NCBI RefSeq assembly: GCF_001465875.1
Contig: NZ_LN901323.1
Coordinates: 64,501-128,500, forward strand
DNA from: Legionella saoudiensis
Lineage (GTDB): Bacteria > Pseudomonadota > Gammaproteobacteria > Legionellales > Legionellaceae
Length of the DNA stretch: 64,000 nt
Direction: 5' to 3'
Part shown: one piece after another, positions 37,523 through 46,569 of the stretch
Layout: the number at the start of each line of letters is the position of its first letter
Numbering within the stretch: position 1 is the stretch's first letter
Notes under the pieces: generated by a model
What the model was told of the DNA's origin: nothing
What the model saw: the letters and a program-made list of their open reading frames with translations, nothing else
Database searches by the model: none
Position numbers and translations under genes: made by a program

Positions 37523-38488
37523 CTAGGGGAATTGCTTATTATAACGATCAAAGTCGCGTAGGTTCACCCGATCCCATTCCCGCATATCTAATACAGAGCC
37601 ATCATAGGCCATAAAATCTGCGCGTGTGTTAGATAAGTTATAATAAAAAATATCGCTGGCATCAGTTGCTAAAGTACTTTGATGATTCACCGAAGAAATT
37701 TCCGCAATTGAATGGCCATGAGTTCTTACAAAGCTACGCTGCGCACGTAAATAGCGACCCTTGAAATGTGCCCGGCCCCATAACTCCACATCTAAGCGAT
37801 TTGCCGTACCTGCTAATTGGATACGTGCTCTATCTTTGGCACGAATAGTTAAGCTATCACTCTTAAGCCAATACATGCTGAACCAAGCATCGCTTTTCAT
37901 ATTTAAATTCGTAATATTGGCCACACCTGACAGTTGAACTTTGGGGGCACCTTGTAAGAATGTGATCTGCACGTTTGAACTATTAACGCCGCTAATTTCG
38001 GTAAAACCATTACCGGCAACCACGAGCTGGTGCAACCCTATGGAGCCACCTAATCGCGTAGTTCCCGTATTGGCTATAAAGAGATCTAAAGAACCCGTGT
38101 GTAATTGACTGCCATTAATGGTTCCTTCACCTTTAAAGCTAAACCGAGCCAAATACGGCCCTTGAATGTCAGCATGAACAGCCCCATGATGTGGGAACCC
38201 TTTTCCTAGAACTACGTGAAGCGTATTTAAGGATACGTATACCTTTACTTGCTCTAAATCACGAGGGTCCCCTCTTAATACGACTTGGGGTTTCCGATAG
38301 CCAGTATGCAACGTTACATTGATTTGTCCTTGAGCTTCAACCTGAGAAAAACCTGGTACTGGCCTATATTGAGTTGTGCTTTTATAAATTATAGGCGCAA
38401 CAGCCACCGGTGTTCTTTTAACGCCATGATGGGCACAAGATGCCAATAGAAAAGCCATTAAAATCAATGAACCATACCGCTTCAACAT
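37523..38488 (-). CDS. lipoprotein with GIN-type (DUF2807) beta domain
   Basis: About 321 residues. A lipoprotein signal is clear: basic LKRYG, a hydrophobic stretch and the lipobox LLASC, so the mature protein begins with a lipidated Cys. The remainder is beta-rich with repeated Gly/Asn-containing strands (QVEAQGQINVTLHTGYRKPQV, AGNGFTEISGVNSSNVQITF), the pattern of the auto-transporter adhesin head GIN domain, which often caps envelope proteins. The frame has three close Met codons; AGGA and the spacing favour the one at 38488 (MLKRYG), though 38497 or 38494 are possible. It is probably envelope-located; function unknown. Confidence 0.82.
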   Translation of the reverse strand: MLKRYGSLILMAFLLASCAHHGVKRTPVAVAPIIYKSTTQYRPVPGFSQVEAQGQINVTLHTGYRKPQVVLRGDPRDLEQVKVYVSLNTLHVVLGKGFPHHGAVHADIQGPYLARFSFKGEGTINGSQLHTGSLDLFIANTGTTRLGGSIGLHQLVVAGNGFTEISGVNSSNVQITFLQGAPKVQLSGVANITNLNMKSDAWFSMYWLKSDSLTIRAKDRARIQLAGTANRLDVELWGRAHFKGRYLRAQRSFVRTHGHSIAEISSVNHQSTLATDASDIFYYNLSNTRADFMAYDGSVLDMREWDRVNLRDFDRYNKQFP

Positions 38489-38658
38489 AATCATCATTTC
38501 CTGGATTTATAATTCCTCTACATTAGAGGAAGTTCTCTCAATGTGCAAGGCGGTAAATTCGCTTAAGTCTACAATTTTGTTACTGTTTTTATTACGAAAA
38601 ATTAATATACCCGCTAACCGTTATCCCGCACGCAGCTGGCATGACGGGACATTCAGCG

Positions 38659-39441
38659 CTAACCTACATTAATTCTTTTTTCGCCGGTCAAAGAGAGAAT
38701 AGTGCCTTTGGTGAAATCAGAAATTTTTACATTTGCAGGGCATGAATCATGGTAATGATAATTGGGAGCCTTATCAATTAAGAATTCCAGGGACTCATCT
38801 GCAGGAATTAATGCGGGAAGTTCAATATAAATATCGACTAATACCCCTCGTTTACACCCTAAATAGACTTTTCCTGAATTTTTGCTTCCCAATGATTCAT
38901 CAAGCATTCGGCGTAAGGATACTAAGCTTACCGTTTTCCCTGTATTTTCACTAATATAACTCCCAAACCTGGATTGATCCATTTCTTTGGCCAACCGCAT
39001 CGCTAAGGAAAAATACTCATCGGCAGTTAATGCTTGGCAACTACCGTGTTTATTCCATTCATGTCGTTCCAAACAGCTCCCATATTTATAACTGGGCATC
39101 ATTGTTTGTAGGTTTTCAGCCACTACATTCGACAAATCCAGGGGGGCATAATCGCAATGATTATTGCGTTGAGTAACACCACAAAACCCATAACTTTGCC
39201 CACAGGCATTCTGGTTAGGCCATAAGCCATGCAAGGTGAGATGGCGTGCCTGGTATGACTCTTTAGATAAATGGGTACATTCAGGTTTACCTGCCTCGTA
39301 ACCATAAGTTTGACAAAAACCTGGTTGGGAACTAAGAGCTAAAACATTGGAATCAGAAAGCCCGGCGTTCATATCACAACCACCTGAGGCATTCACACTC
39401 AATGAAACAAAAAACAAGCAGAAAACGCCAGATTTTATCAT
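38659..39441 (-). CDS. srnA: secreted T2-family ribonuclease, SrnA-like
   Basis: A 260-residue RNase T2 with a signal peptide (about 1-18, IKSGVFCLFFVSLSVNA). Active-site region CAS I is LTLHGLWP (His71) and CAS II is LERHEWNKHGSC (residues 124-135, with His127 and His132), both intact. Cys residues in pairs suit the disulfides of the family. Legionella SrnA is such a T2 enzyme exported by the Lsp type II system and supports growth in amoebae. The gene order near plaC agrees with L. pneumophila, where the two genes are about ten apart. It is monocistronic and ends in a weak GC-rich repeat. Confidence 0.88.
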   Translation of the reverse strand: MIKSGVFCLFFVSLSVNASGGCDMNAGLSDSNVLALSSQPGFCQTYGYEAGKPECTHLSKESYQARHLTLHGLWPNQNACGQSYGFCGVTQRNNHCDYAPLDLSNVVAENLQTMMPSYKYGSCLERHEWNKHGSCQALTADEYFSLAMRLAKEMDQSRFGSYISENTGKTVSLVSLRRMLDESLGSKNSGKVYLGCKRGVLVDIYIELPALIPADESLEFLIDKAPNYHYHDSCPANVKISDFTKGTILSLTGEKRINVG

Positions 39442-39667
39442 TGCCTAACCTCCGAAAGAGCTTGATGCAGCAATTATACATAAGACTATCTTGAAAGCCA
39501 GTTTTTATTAAAACTAACTAACCTTATGATTTTAAATGATAAAATTTTAAACTTGGGGCCTGAAATATTGGCATTTATAGTATAGCCTGCCAGCAGCGTA
39601 AATTCCTTAGTATGAGCCAGCAATTAAGTTATGACATGTTGCAATGAGGGTAAGGGAGGGTTTTATC

Positions 39668-39702
39668 CTTAGCCTAGATGCCCATAAATCACCTAGGCTA
39701 AG
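39668..39702. terminator. 10-bp perfect inverted repeat downstream of the 619-residue protein gene
   Basis: CTTAGCCTAG (39668-39677) and CTAGGCTAAG (39693-39702) pair perfectly around a 15-base loop. It lies nine bases after the stop of the minus-strand gene and probably ends its transcript. Confidence 0.6.
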
Positions 39703-39710
39703 ATTTATAT

Positions 39711-41570
39711 TCAAAGAATAGGGCGAATATCTCCATCAAGAAAAACATCATCCTTTGTAGTTAACGATTGAGTCTCGTACTTTAAAGCAGCCCCTTTGCT
39801 TTTAAAAAAGGCATGGTATTCCTTAGGAGACTTATCTTCTTGTAAGAGGTCACAAAACTCATTGTATTCTTTTAAATCAAAGGGTTTTACCTCGAGCATT
39901 TTCTCATCAGGGGCAAATGAGGCGTTAATTAGCAAATTAGAAGCCATTGCCAAAGCTAATCCACCCGCAAGAGCTCCTAAACCAATACCTAAGGGCATAA
40001 ACACTAAGCAAGAAAAAATTGCCGCAGGTATAAATGCTTCCAAGGTAATGGAGCGGATTAAATGCGCGATTTGCAAGCTAATTGTTTGTTGTTGATGTTC
40101 TGTTTTTGCATCAAGTCGTTTTATCTCTAAAAACAATAACTTTTTTGCATCATCAGGCAATTGTCGTTTTTGCAGAAATACTTGCTGCTTCAATAAGTTT
40201 ACCTGCGCGATAAAATCATCTTCATTATCTTTTAATCCAGACTTAGTCTTATGAATTTCAATACCACTTTGCACTGCGTTATTGATAACCGTCATGGCAA
40301 AACAAACTACAGCACCAACGACGCCCAGTGTAGATGCTAATCCCGCTGCAATCGGAACAAAAGGCATGGTCATGACCACAAAAGCAGCCATTAAACCCGT
40401 AGCATAAGCAATATTGGTGTATAAACCTATTTTTTGCAGTGTCCAATTACTGATGCATTGTTTTTTATCGCGTTCCAATGTGTTTTTTTGCATTTCAAGT
40501 TGCAATTTTTTAGCTTTACTTTCTTCATCTTCACCAGTTATTTTGCTTATTTCCGTATTTAATTTTTGTATGTCATGCTCATACTGTCGGATTTGTGCCT
40601 CATACAAGGCTTGTTGCTCGACAAAATCCCATAGGGCCACACTGGTATCGAATAATAATAACGCGACGGTTAGAGCATCACCGGTAGTCCCCAATATGCC
40701 TTTGCCAGTCAACCAAAAGAAGCACAGTAAATTTGCCGTTGCCCAAAGCGAATCATTTAATAAAGTAAATTTGCGCTGCGTCCACTGGGTTTTGAAACGA
40801 TTACGCCAACCCTCATCCATCTCATCTTGACTCATCCAAGGATGCGCAACGGTATGTTTGAGCAGTAAAAAGAAATTCATTGAGAAGCGGAAATAATATA
40901 AGCCCCAACTTAAACAACCAGTATAAGGATCAGGAGTTTTAACGACATTTCCTGCTTGCTCTGCATTATAAAAACCCTCTGGCACCAAGCTCAGCATGGT
41001 TTTTAAAAATGAAGAACCCCATACCCAATACAAACGCTTGCCATTTAAAGCACCGACGTAGTCTCTGATGGTTTTGCATTTTCCGGAATCTACTAATTGC
41101 TGGGCAAACTCCTCACCCAAAAAAATACCTAAGTATTTAACTGGCTTGCCATCAGTAAAACACGCTTGCTCTGGCGCTTTATCAATGCGCTCCTGCCATG
41201 CTGGATTAAGTTTATCCAACATATTTTCACATCGTTTGATCTTCTCGTTATAATCTGCTTTATTTTCTGTTTTTTGATGCAATAGCTCATATTCCTTTTG
41301 CGCGAGTAATAATAGATATGCAATTTGCAAATCCTGGGCTCGCTGAGCTTTATCTTTAGGATTCATGTATGAAATCAAAATTTCATCGGTATCCGCTAAA
41401 ATTCCTGCATAAAAATTTAAGGGCGTAAGAAAACCACCATCAACAGCATAGAGATTCTTTTTAAGTAATTCCTCACGGTGACGTTTCAGCAATTCTTCAT
41501 GGCGTAGCTTATTTTTCGCATTAAGCGATTCAATAAGATAGGATTGAAGAATTCCGCTGCTTGTTATCAT
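39711..41570 (-). CDS. large membrane protein of unknown function, paralogue of 2401-3714
   Basis: A 619-residue protein with a Lys/Glu-rich helical N-terminus (about 1-130, possible coiled coil), a central globular region, hydrophobic blocks at about 220-240, 275-315, 380-430 and 505-545, and an intervening coiled coil (about 325-375, EHDIQKLNTEISKITGEDEE). The part at 213-331 aligns with residues 192-310 of the 2401-3714 product. The C-terminal 80 residues are polar (YNEFCDLLQEDKSPKEYHAF). No catalytic motif is visible. The fold resembles effector-type or envelope proteins of the genus with membrane hairpins. Nothing in the context, with srnA downstream and queC divergent upstream, reveals a role. 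Confidence 0.82.
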   Translation of the reverse strand: MITSSGILQSYLIESLNAKNKLRHEELLKRHREELLKKNLYAVDGGFLTPLNFYAGILADTDEILISYMNPKDKAQRAQDLQIAYLLLLAQKEYELLHQKTENKADYNEKIKRCENMLDKLNPAWQERIDKAPEQACFTDGKPVKYLGIFLGEEFAQQLVDSGKCKTIRDYVGALNGKRLYWVWGSSFLKTMLSLVPEGFYNAEQAGNVVKTPDPYTGCLSWGLYYFRFSMNFFLLLKHTVAHPWMSQDEMDEGWRNRFKTQWTQRKFTLLNDSLWATANLLCFFWLTGKGILGTTGDALTVALLLFDTSVALWDFVEQQALYEAQIRQYEHDIQKLNTEISKITGEDEESKAKKLQLEMQKNTLERDKKQCISNWTLQKIGLYTNIAYATGLMAAFVVMTMPFVPIAAGLASTLGVVGAVVCFAMTVINNAVQSGIEIHKTKSGLKDNEDDFIAQVNLLKQQVFLQKRQLPDDAKKLLFLEIKRLDAKTEHQQQTISLQIAHLIRSITLEAFIPAAIFSCLVFMPLGIGLGALAGGLALAMASNLLINASFAPDEKMLEVKPFDLKEYNEFCDLLQEDKSPKEYHAFFKSKGAALKYETQSLTTKDDVFLDGDIRPIL

Positions 41571-41842
41571 AATGTCACCTCAAAAGTTAGGATAGTACTT
41601 GGCGACTCATTCTTTCTTTTAATAATAGTAGTAAAAAAAATAAGTATGCTCTTTTTTATAACATAGCAATCATTTTGGTAACAAGCGAATCCTAAGCCGA
41701 TTTACACATTTGATACTAAAATTTGCAATATCTTTCATATATTAGGGACAAAACATTCTATCACTTAAGAAAAGCCAACCACTTTTTGGGAACTATGGTA
41801 AAATAACCAGCAATTACTGATTAGTTCGAGAATGTATATATT

Positions 41843-42514
41843 ATGAAAAAAGCGGTTGTATTATTATCTGGTGGCTTAGATTCAACAACCTGTCTTGCCT
41901 TAGCGAAATCGCAAGGTTTTGAATGCCATGCGATGAGTTTTGCTTATGGGCAAAGGCATACTGCTGAATTGCGTGCTGCAGCGCGGATCGCACAACATTA
42001 TCAAGTAGCAAGCCATAAAATCGTTAACATAGACACAGAATTATTCCGTAACTCTGCCTTAACCGATTCCTCGCTCGCTGTCCCTGATTTTCAAGAGAGT
42101 TCTGAAATTCCAATTACCTATGTTCCTGCGCGCAATACCATTTTCTTAGCGATGGCTTTAGGTTTTGCGGAATCAATGGGCGCCCGAGATATTTATATTG
42201 GCGCAAGCTCCATAGACTATTCCCATTACCCAGATTGCCGTCCTGAGTTTATCGCTAGCTTCCAAACTTTAGCTAATCTAGCAACTAAAGCCGGAGCCAA
42301 CGGAAACCCATTTACCATCCATGCTCCCTTACAACATTTAAACAAAGTTAAAACTATAGAATTAGGGTTAGGATTGGGAGTTGATTACAGTTTGACTGTA
42401 TCCTGTTATCAAGCAGATGATGCGGGAAAAGCATGCGGTCATTGTGATAGCTGTACCTTCAGGAAGCGTGGTTTTTCCGGGGCTAATGTTAATGATCCAA
42501 CGTTGTATCAATAG
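41843..42514 (+). CDS. queC: 7-cyano-7-deazaguanine synthase
   Basis: A 223-residue enzyme that makes preQ0 from 7-carboxy-7-deazaguanine, ATP and ammonia, a step in queuosine formation. The N-terminal ATP pyrophosphatase loop is [16 protein letters not shown]. The zinc site is present near the C-terminus: [20 protein letters not shown]. Length agrees with the family. The gene stands alone with a 272-base gap upstream. A GTGACGAA-type palindrome lies beyond the stop. A membrane gene with a YhhQ/VUT-like region at 48627-49907 may be linked to the same pathway. Confidence 0.96.
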   Translation: MKKAVVLLSGGLDSTTCLALAKSQGFECHAMSFAYGQRHTAELRAAARIAQHYQVASHKIVNIDTELFRNSALTDSSLAVPDFQESSEIPITYVPARNTIFLAMALGFAESMGARDIYIGASSIDYSHYPDCRPEFIASFQTLANLATKAGANGNPFTIHAPLQHLNKVKTIELGLGLGVDYSLTVSCYQADDAGKACGHCDSCTFRKRGFSGANVNDPTLYQ

Positions 42515-42522
42515 ACCCATCA

Positions 42523-42555
42523 CGTCGCTCTTTCGCTGGCGAACAGCGCTGTGAC
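42523..42555. repeat. imperfect GC-rich palindrome downstream of queC
   Basis: The outer CGTC (42523-42526) and GACG (42552-42555), plus TTCGC (42532-42536) and GCGAA (42539-42543), form an imperfect hairpin with mismatches. The right half GCGCTGTGACGAA resembles the right half of the palindrome at 52461-52496, suggesting a dispersed repeat. Confidence 0.5.
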
Positions 42556-42664
42556 GAATGTGGTATTTACACTTTTGTTACAACAAATTGAACATTTTTG
42601 ATTCACGCCATTACGAATCATTGTTATGATTTGTGATGATTTATAACTATCATGGAGTGAAGAT

Positions 42665-43390
42665 ATGGGACGTTTAAAAGACTTTGCCGTTGGCGTATTA
42701 GAAATTCCTGGGACTATGTTATTTGGTTTAAGCAAATTAGTCTTTGGTGCTACTAATAAATATGAAGACGGCAAAGTTAGAAAAGACAAAGAAGGCAGAG
42801 CAAGCGTATTTCCTGGCCTTTTAGGTTTAGTTTTAGGCGGTATTGGCGCATTGGGAAGAGGGATCTCTAACTCCGTTGAAAACCACAAAAAAGCAATATC
42901 TTTCGCTTTTTGGGCTTCGTTAGGTGTTGGTGGTCTTGTTGGGTTAGCTCTCTACGCATGGCCTGCAGCACTAACTTTCGTAGCTAACTATGCTATTTAT
43001 GGCTATTCCATCGCGGGCCTTGTTGGTACGGAGCCACTCCTGCAAATGGGCTTTGCCGCAGGCTTAGCTTTTACAGCGACCTCAGCAGCAACCTATGCGA
43101 TAGCTATAGTGGCTAATTTTATCTCTGCCATTAAAAATGCATGTAATCCGCAGCCTGAGACTCCAGAGGAAACGACTCCATCCCAACAGGAATCTCTAAC
43201 TACGGACAGCCCTAGAAAATTGATGAAGGGTTTAAATGCTAAGCCATCTACAGCAAAGAACAATACTACTGTAGAGACTACCGTAGAGCCTACACACACC
43301 ACAAATGTGTATAAAAAACCTACAGATGAACTGGTAGAAGAAGAAACCTTAACTGAAGAAAATGGGAATAGCCTCAAGAAGAGTGCTTAG
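42665..43390 (+). CDS. small membrane protein of unknown function with acidic C-terminus
   Basis: A 241-residue protein not recognised. The start (MGRLKDFAVGVLEIPGTML) is amphipathic; Gly-rich hydrophobic stretches occur at about 48-64, 78-100, 103-121 and 128-156, with a Cys-containing end (NAC at 158-160). A Thr/Pro/Glu-rich disordered tail from about 160 follows, ending in an E-rich block (DELVEEETLTEE at 221-232) before SLKKSA. Such Glu-rich stretches near the C-terminus occur in Dot/Icm-translocated proteins. GGAGTGAAG precedes the ATG. An intrinsic terminator follows the stop, so it is monocistronic. Confidence 0.8.
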   Translation: MGRLKDFAVGVLEIPGTMLFGLSKLVFGATNKYEDGKVRKDKEGRASVFPGLLGLVLGGIGALGRGISNSVENHKKAISFAFWASLGVGGLVGLALYAWPAALTFVANYAIYGYSIAGLVGTEPLLQMGFAAGLAFTATSAATYAIAIVANFISAIKNACNPQPETPEETTPSQQESLTTDSPRKLMKGLNAKPSTAKNNTTVETTVEPTHTTNVYKKPTDELVEEETLTEENGNSLKKSA

Positions 43391-43407
43391 CCCCAAAATA
43401 TCTTTCC

Positions 43408-43432
43408 AAACGCGGCTCAGGCCGCGTTTTTT
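43408..43432 (+). terminator. intrinsic terminator
   Basis: Arms AAACGCGGC (43408-43416) and GCCGCGTTT (43421-43429) with a TCAG loop, followed by TTT, form a standard rho-independent terminator after the gene at 42665-43390. Confidence 0.93.
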
Positions 43433-43468
43433 ATCTCCGCTATTGCAGCATTTAATCCCCATTTGCGT

Positions 43469-43474
43469 TATAAT
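43469..43474 (+). promoter_or_regulatory. candidate -10 box of metG
   Basis: A perfect TATAAT lies 52 bases before the metG start codon, right after the terminator of the previous gene. TTGCAG at 43443-43448 would give a 20-base spacer, which is long, so the -35 box is uncertain. Confidence 0.45.
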
Positions 43475-43510
43475 CGGACGCTTTTATACCTAGGACATAC
43501 TATGGGTGAT

Positions 43511-43516
43511 GAGGAG
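43511..43516 (+). promoter_or_regulatory. ribosome-binding site that decides the metG start
   Basis: GAGGAG at 43511-43516 is nine bases before the ATG at 43526. The upstream TTG (43463) and ATG (43502) have no such site, so 43526 is preferred. Confidence 0.7.
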
Positions 43517-43525
43517 TCATTGAAC

Positions 43526-45196
43526 ATGTCAATAAACCATACAGAACGTAAAATGTTAGTCACTAGTGCCCTTCCCTACGCGAATGGACATTTACATTTA
43601 GGGCATTTGGTAGAACATATTCAAACCGATATCTGGGTTCGTACTCATAAAATGCTAGGTATTCAATGCATTAGTGTCTGCGGCGATGATGCACATGGCA
43701 CCCCCATTATGTTAAAAGCAGAGCAAATGGGTATTACCCCTGAGGCCTTAACCGCAGAAATTAAATTAAGTCATGAGCATGATTTTAAGCGTTTTGCCAT
43801 TGGTTACGACTGCTACCATACCACTCATTCCCCTGAGAATCAGGCCTTAGCTTCTGCTATTTATGAAAAGCTACAAGCAAGTGGCAGCATTGTTAAAAAA
43901 ACCATCCGCCAGGCCTTTGATCCATTAAAACAAATGTTCCTGCCTGACCGCTATGTGAAAGGAACCTGTCCTAAGTGTGGTGCGAAAGATCAATATGGTG
44001 ATAACTGCGAAGTATGTGGCTCCACCTATTCGCCAACCGATCTTATTGATGCGGTATCAGCAATATCTGGTGCTAAGCCTATAGAAAAAGACTCCGAACA
44101 TTATTTTTTTGATTTACCTCGTTTTGAAAACTTATTAAAAGAATGGACCCGAAATGGTCATCTGCAAACTGAAGTAGCCAATAAGCTTGATGAATGGTTT
44201 GCCGCAGGTTTAAAACAATGGGACATTTCTCGAGATGCACCCTACTTTGGCTTCCCAATTCCAGGAACTACTGATAAATATTTTTACGTCTGGCTGGATG
44301 CACCTATAGGCTATATGGCTAGTTTCAAAAAATACTGCGATGAGCAGGGCGTTTCCTTTGCCGAATTCTGGGATAAAGACTCTAAAACCGAACTTTATCA
44401 TTTTGTAGGAAAGGATATCGTTTATTTCCATGCCTTATTCTGGCCTGCGATGCTTGCCGCGAGTGATCATCGGCTGCCTACAGCGGTATATACCCATGGC
44501 TTTTTAACCGTTGATGGGCAAAAAATGTCTAAGTCTCGAGGAACCTTCCTTGAAGCACGCACCTATTTGGATCATCTGCATCCAGAGTATTTACGTTATT
44601 ACTTTGCAGCCAAACTCAATGGTCGTGTTGATGATTTGGATTTAAATTTTGAAGATTTCACCAACCGCATTAATGCTGATCTCGTGGGAAAAGTAGTGAA
44701 TATTGCCAGTCGCTGCGCGGGCTTTATTAATAAACGTTTTGAAAATCGCTTAAGTAGTACCTTAAGTGAGCCGCAATTATATGCAGAATTATTGGAAATG
44801 CGTCCTGCAGTGGTTGATGCCTTTGTCACTCGTGATTATGCCCGTGCTATTCGTCTCATTATGGATTGTGCCGATAAAGTAAACCAATACATTGATACGC
44901 ATAAGCCTTGGGTGCTGGCTAAAGAAGAAGGCCGCCTGGCAGAAGTACAAGATATTTGCACCATGGGTATTAATTTATTCCGCATCCTAATGACTTACTT
45001 AAAACCGGTATTACCGATGATGGCTCAAGCGGCAGAACAGTTTTTAAATTGTGAGCCTTTAACCTGGGCAGCAATTGATACTCCCTTGTTAAACCATCAG
45101 CTTAATCTCTTCCAGCCCTTAATAACTCGTGTTGAAAAAGAAAAAATAGACGCCATGCTCGAGCAATCAAAACAGGTGACTAATGCCCACAGTTAA
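43526..45196 (+). CDS. metG: methionyl-tRNA synthetase
   Basis: A 556-residue class I synthetase that charges tRNA-Met and initiator tRNA. The HIGH-like motif is [10 protein letters not shown], the KMSKS motif is GQKMSKSRG, and the zinc knuckle [18 protein letters not shown] is of the four-Cys type. The C-terminal anticodon domain is complete. The tRNA-binding/dimerisation domain found at the end of E. coli MetG (677 residues) is absent: the protein ends about 15 residues after the anticodon domain ([16 protein letters not shown]). The start is chosen by the GAGGAG site. The 3' end overlaps rnfB by 14 bases. Confidence 0.95.
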   Translation: MSINHTERKMLVTSALPYANGHLHLGHLVEHIQTDIWVRTHKMLGIQCISVCGDDAHGTPIMLKAEQMGITPEALTAEIKLSHEHDFKRFAIGYDCYHTTHSPENQALASAIYEKLQASGSIVKKTIRQAFDPLKQMFLPDRYVKGTCPKCGAKDQYGDNCEVCGSTYSPTDLIDAVSAISGAKPIEKDSEHYFFDLPRFENLLKEWTRNGHLQTEVANKLDEWFAAGLKQWDISRDAPYFGFPIPGTTDKYFYVWLDAPIGYMASFKKYCDEQGVSFAEFWDKDSKTELYHFVGKDIVYFHALFWPAMLAASDHRLPTAVYTHGFLTVDGQKMSKSRGTFLEARTYLDHLHPEYLRYYFAAKLNGRVDDLDLNFEDFTNRINADLVGKVVNIASRCAGFINKRFENRLSSTLSEPQLYAELLEMRPAVVDAFVTRDYARAIRLIMDCADKVNQYIDTHKPWVLAKEEGRLAEVQDICTMGINLFRILMTYLKPVLPMMAQAAEQFLNCEPLTWAAIDTPLLNHQLNLFQPLITRVEKEKIDAMLEQSKQVTNAHS

Positions 45197-45797
45197 AGAA
45201 ATCGATGCTCTTTTGCCCCAAACTCAATGTGGCGAGTGCAATTATTCTGGATGCTTGCCTTATGCTGAGGCCTTGGCTCAAGGCAGCACCACGATTAATA
45301 AATGCCCTCCAGGTGGCGTTAAAACCGTTAAAGCACTCGCGGCATTACTTAACCTTGATGCAAGCCCCTATCTTGAAGAGGCAAGCGCCAACACTCGCGC
45401 ACCATCGATAGCCGTTGTACGTGAAGCAGATTGTATTGGCTGTACGAAATGCATTAAGGCCTGCCCTGTTGATGCCATTATTGGCAGTGGCAAATTAATG
45501 CATGCCGTTATTAGTCATGAATGCACCGGCTGTGGTTTATGCGTGGCGCCCTGTCCTGTTGATTGTATTGAGATGGTGACGCTCGATGCGCCAGCTTATG
45601 ATAAAGAGCTGGCCCGTCAGCGCTTTAATAACAAGCAAACTCGTTTATTACGTGATGAGCATCACAAACAACAAGCTTATCGCGAAAAACGGCTGTTAAC
45701 AAAAAACTCTGCCAATCAATCGCAGGATATCAAAGCCAAACAAGATTATATTCAACAAGCCCTGGCGCGCGTTAAGGCCAAGAAGACGCATGAATAA
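45183..45797 (+). CDS. rnfB: RnfB-like iron-sulfur ferredoxin-type protein
   Basis: A 204-residue protein with the RnfB cluster domain ([19 protein letters not shown] and NKCPPGG) followed by two 4Fe-4S ferredoxin motifs ([16 protein letters not shown] and [18 protein letters not shown]). RnfB is the electron-accepting subunit of the Rnf/Rsx complex. Unlike the usual RnfB it has no N-terminal membrane helix: the cluster motif starts at about residue 13, and no rnfA, C, D, G or E gene lies here. The basic, Lys/Gln-rich C-terminal tail (about 145-204) is unusual. Start overlaps metG by 14 bases and the end overlaps nth by 8, implying coupling. Confidence 0.85.
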   Translation: MPTVKEIDALLPQTQCGECNYSGCLPYAEALAQGSTTINKCPPGGVKTVKALAALLNLDASPYLEEASANTRAPSIAVVREADCIGCTKCIKACPVDAIIGSGKLMHAVISHECTGCGLCVAPCPVDCIEMVTLDAPAYDKELARQRFNNKQTRLLRDEHHKQQAYREKRLLTKNSANQSQDIKAKQDYIQQALARVKAKKTHE

Positions 45798-46446
45798 GCA
45801 AAAGATTCGAGAAATTTTTACACGGTTTCGTGAGCAAAATCCTCATCCAACAACTGAGTTGGTTTATCACTCGCCATTTGAGTTATTAATTGCCGTTATT
45901 CTTTCAGCGCAAGCAACAGACGTTGGTGTAAATAAAGCTACCGCAAAATTATTTCCGGTAGCCAATACCCCGCAAGGTATTTTAGATTTAGGTTTGGAGC
46001 AATTAAAAGACTACATAAAATCGATTGGGCTTTATAATAGTAAAGCACAAAATATCATCAAAACCTGTGCCTTGTTAATTCAACATCATCATGGGGAAGT
46101 ACCCAGGCAACGCGAAGCGCTCGAAGCCTTACCGGGTGTTGGGCGTAAAACAGCAAATGTGGTATTAAATACTGCTTTTGGTGAGCCGACTATGGCTGTA
46201 GATACACATATATTTCGTGTGGCCAACCGTACTGGAATAGCTAAAGGTAAAACACCTTTGGCTGTTGAACAAGGACTACTCAAAAACATACCTGCTGAAT
46301 TTTTACAGGATGCCCACCACTGGCTAATTTTGCATGGCCGTTATGTATGCACCGCGCGCGCTCCTAAATGTGCAACCTGTCTTATTCAAGATCTTTGCGA
46401 ATTTACCGATAAAAATCTTCCGCCAATGCCTAAAATTAAACCTTAG
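45790..46446 (+). CDS. nth: endonuclease III
   Basis: A 218-residue DNA glycosylase/AP lyase that removes oxidised pyrimidines. The helix-hairpin-helix with catalytic Lys is in [14 protein letters not shown] (Lys about 120) and the catalytic Asp in [11 protein letters not shown] (about 138). The C-terminal 4Fe-4S cluster pattern C-x6-C-x2-C-x5-C is complete ([17 protein letters not shown]). Its start overlaps rnfB by eight bases. The pairing of rnfB and nth is also seen in other gammaproteobacteria, so the cluster is conserved context, perhaps via iron-sulfur or redox function. Confidence 0.96.
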   Translation: MNKQKIREIFTRFREQNPHPTTELVYHSPFELLIAVILSAQATDVGVNKATAKLFPVANTPQGILDLGLEQLKDYIKSIGLYNSKAQNIIKTCALLIQHHHGEVPRQREALEALPGVGRKTANVVLNTAFGEPTMAVDTHIFRVANRTGIAKGKTPLAVEQGLLKNIPAEFLQDAHHWLILHGRYVCTARAPKCATCLIQDLCEFTDKNLPPMPKIKP

Positions 46447-46569
46447 CGCCTCTATTTTGTCGTTTCGTTCATGAAATTTCTACACTATGTAAAAATGATT
46501 GTTTTAGGGTATAGCATTCCGCAATTTTTGCCCCTAGAATAAAATCTCGATGTTTCAGGGAGAAATATT

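Noticed and set aside
38624..38649. GC-rich repeat TCCCG...CGGGA after srnA as terminator
   Set aside because: Only five paired bases around a 16-base loop and no uridines; too weak to annotate.
42520..42888. Minus-strand open frame of 122 codons over the 42665 gene
   Set aside because: Antisense shadow with no family match, overlapping a convincing plus-strand gene with its own ribosome-binding site and terminator.
43463..43525. TTG or ATG (43502) start for metG
   Set aside because: The TTG lies inside the probable promoter (TATAAT 43469-43474), and only ATG 43526 has a well-placed GAGGAG.
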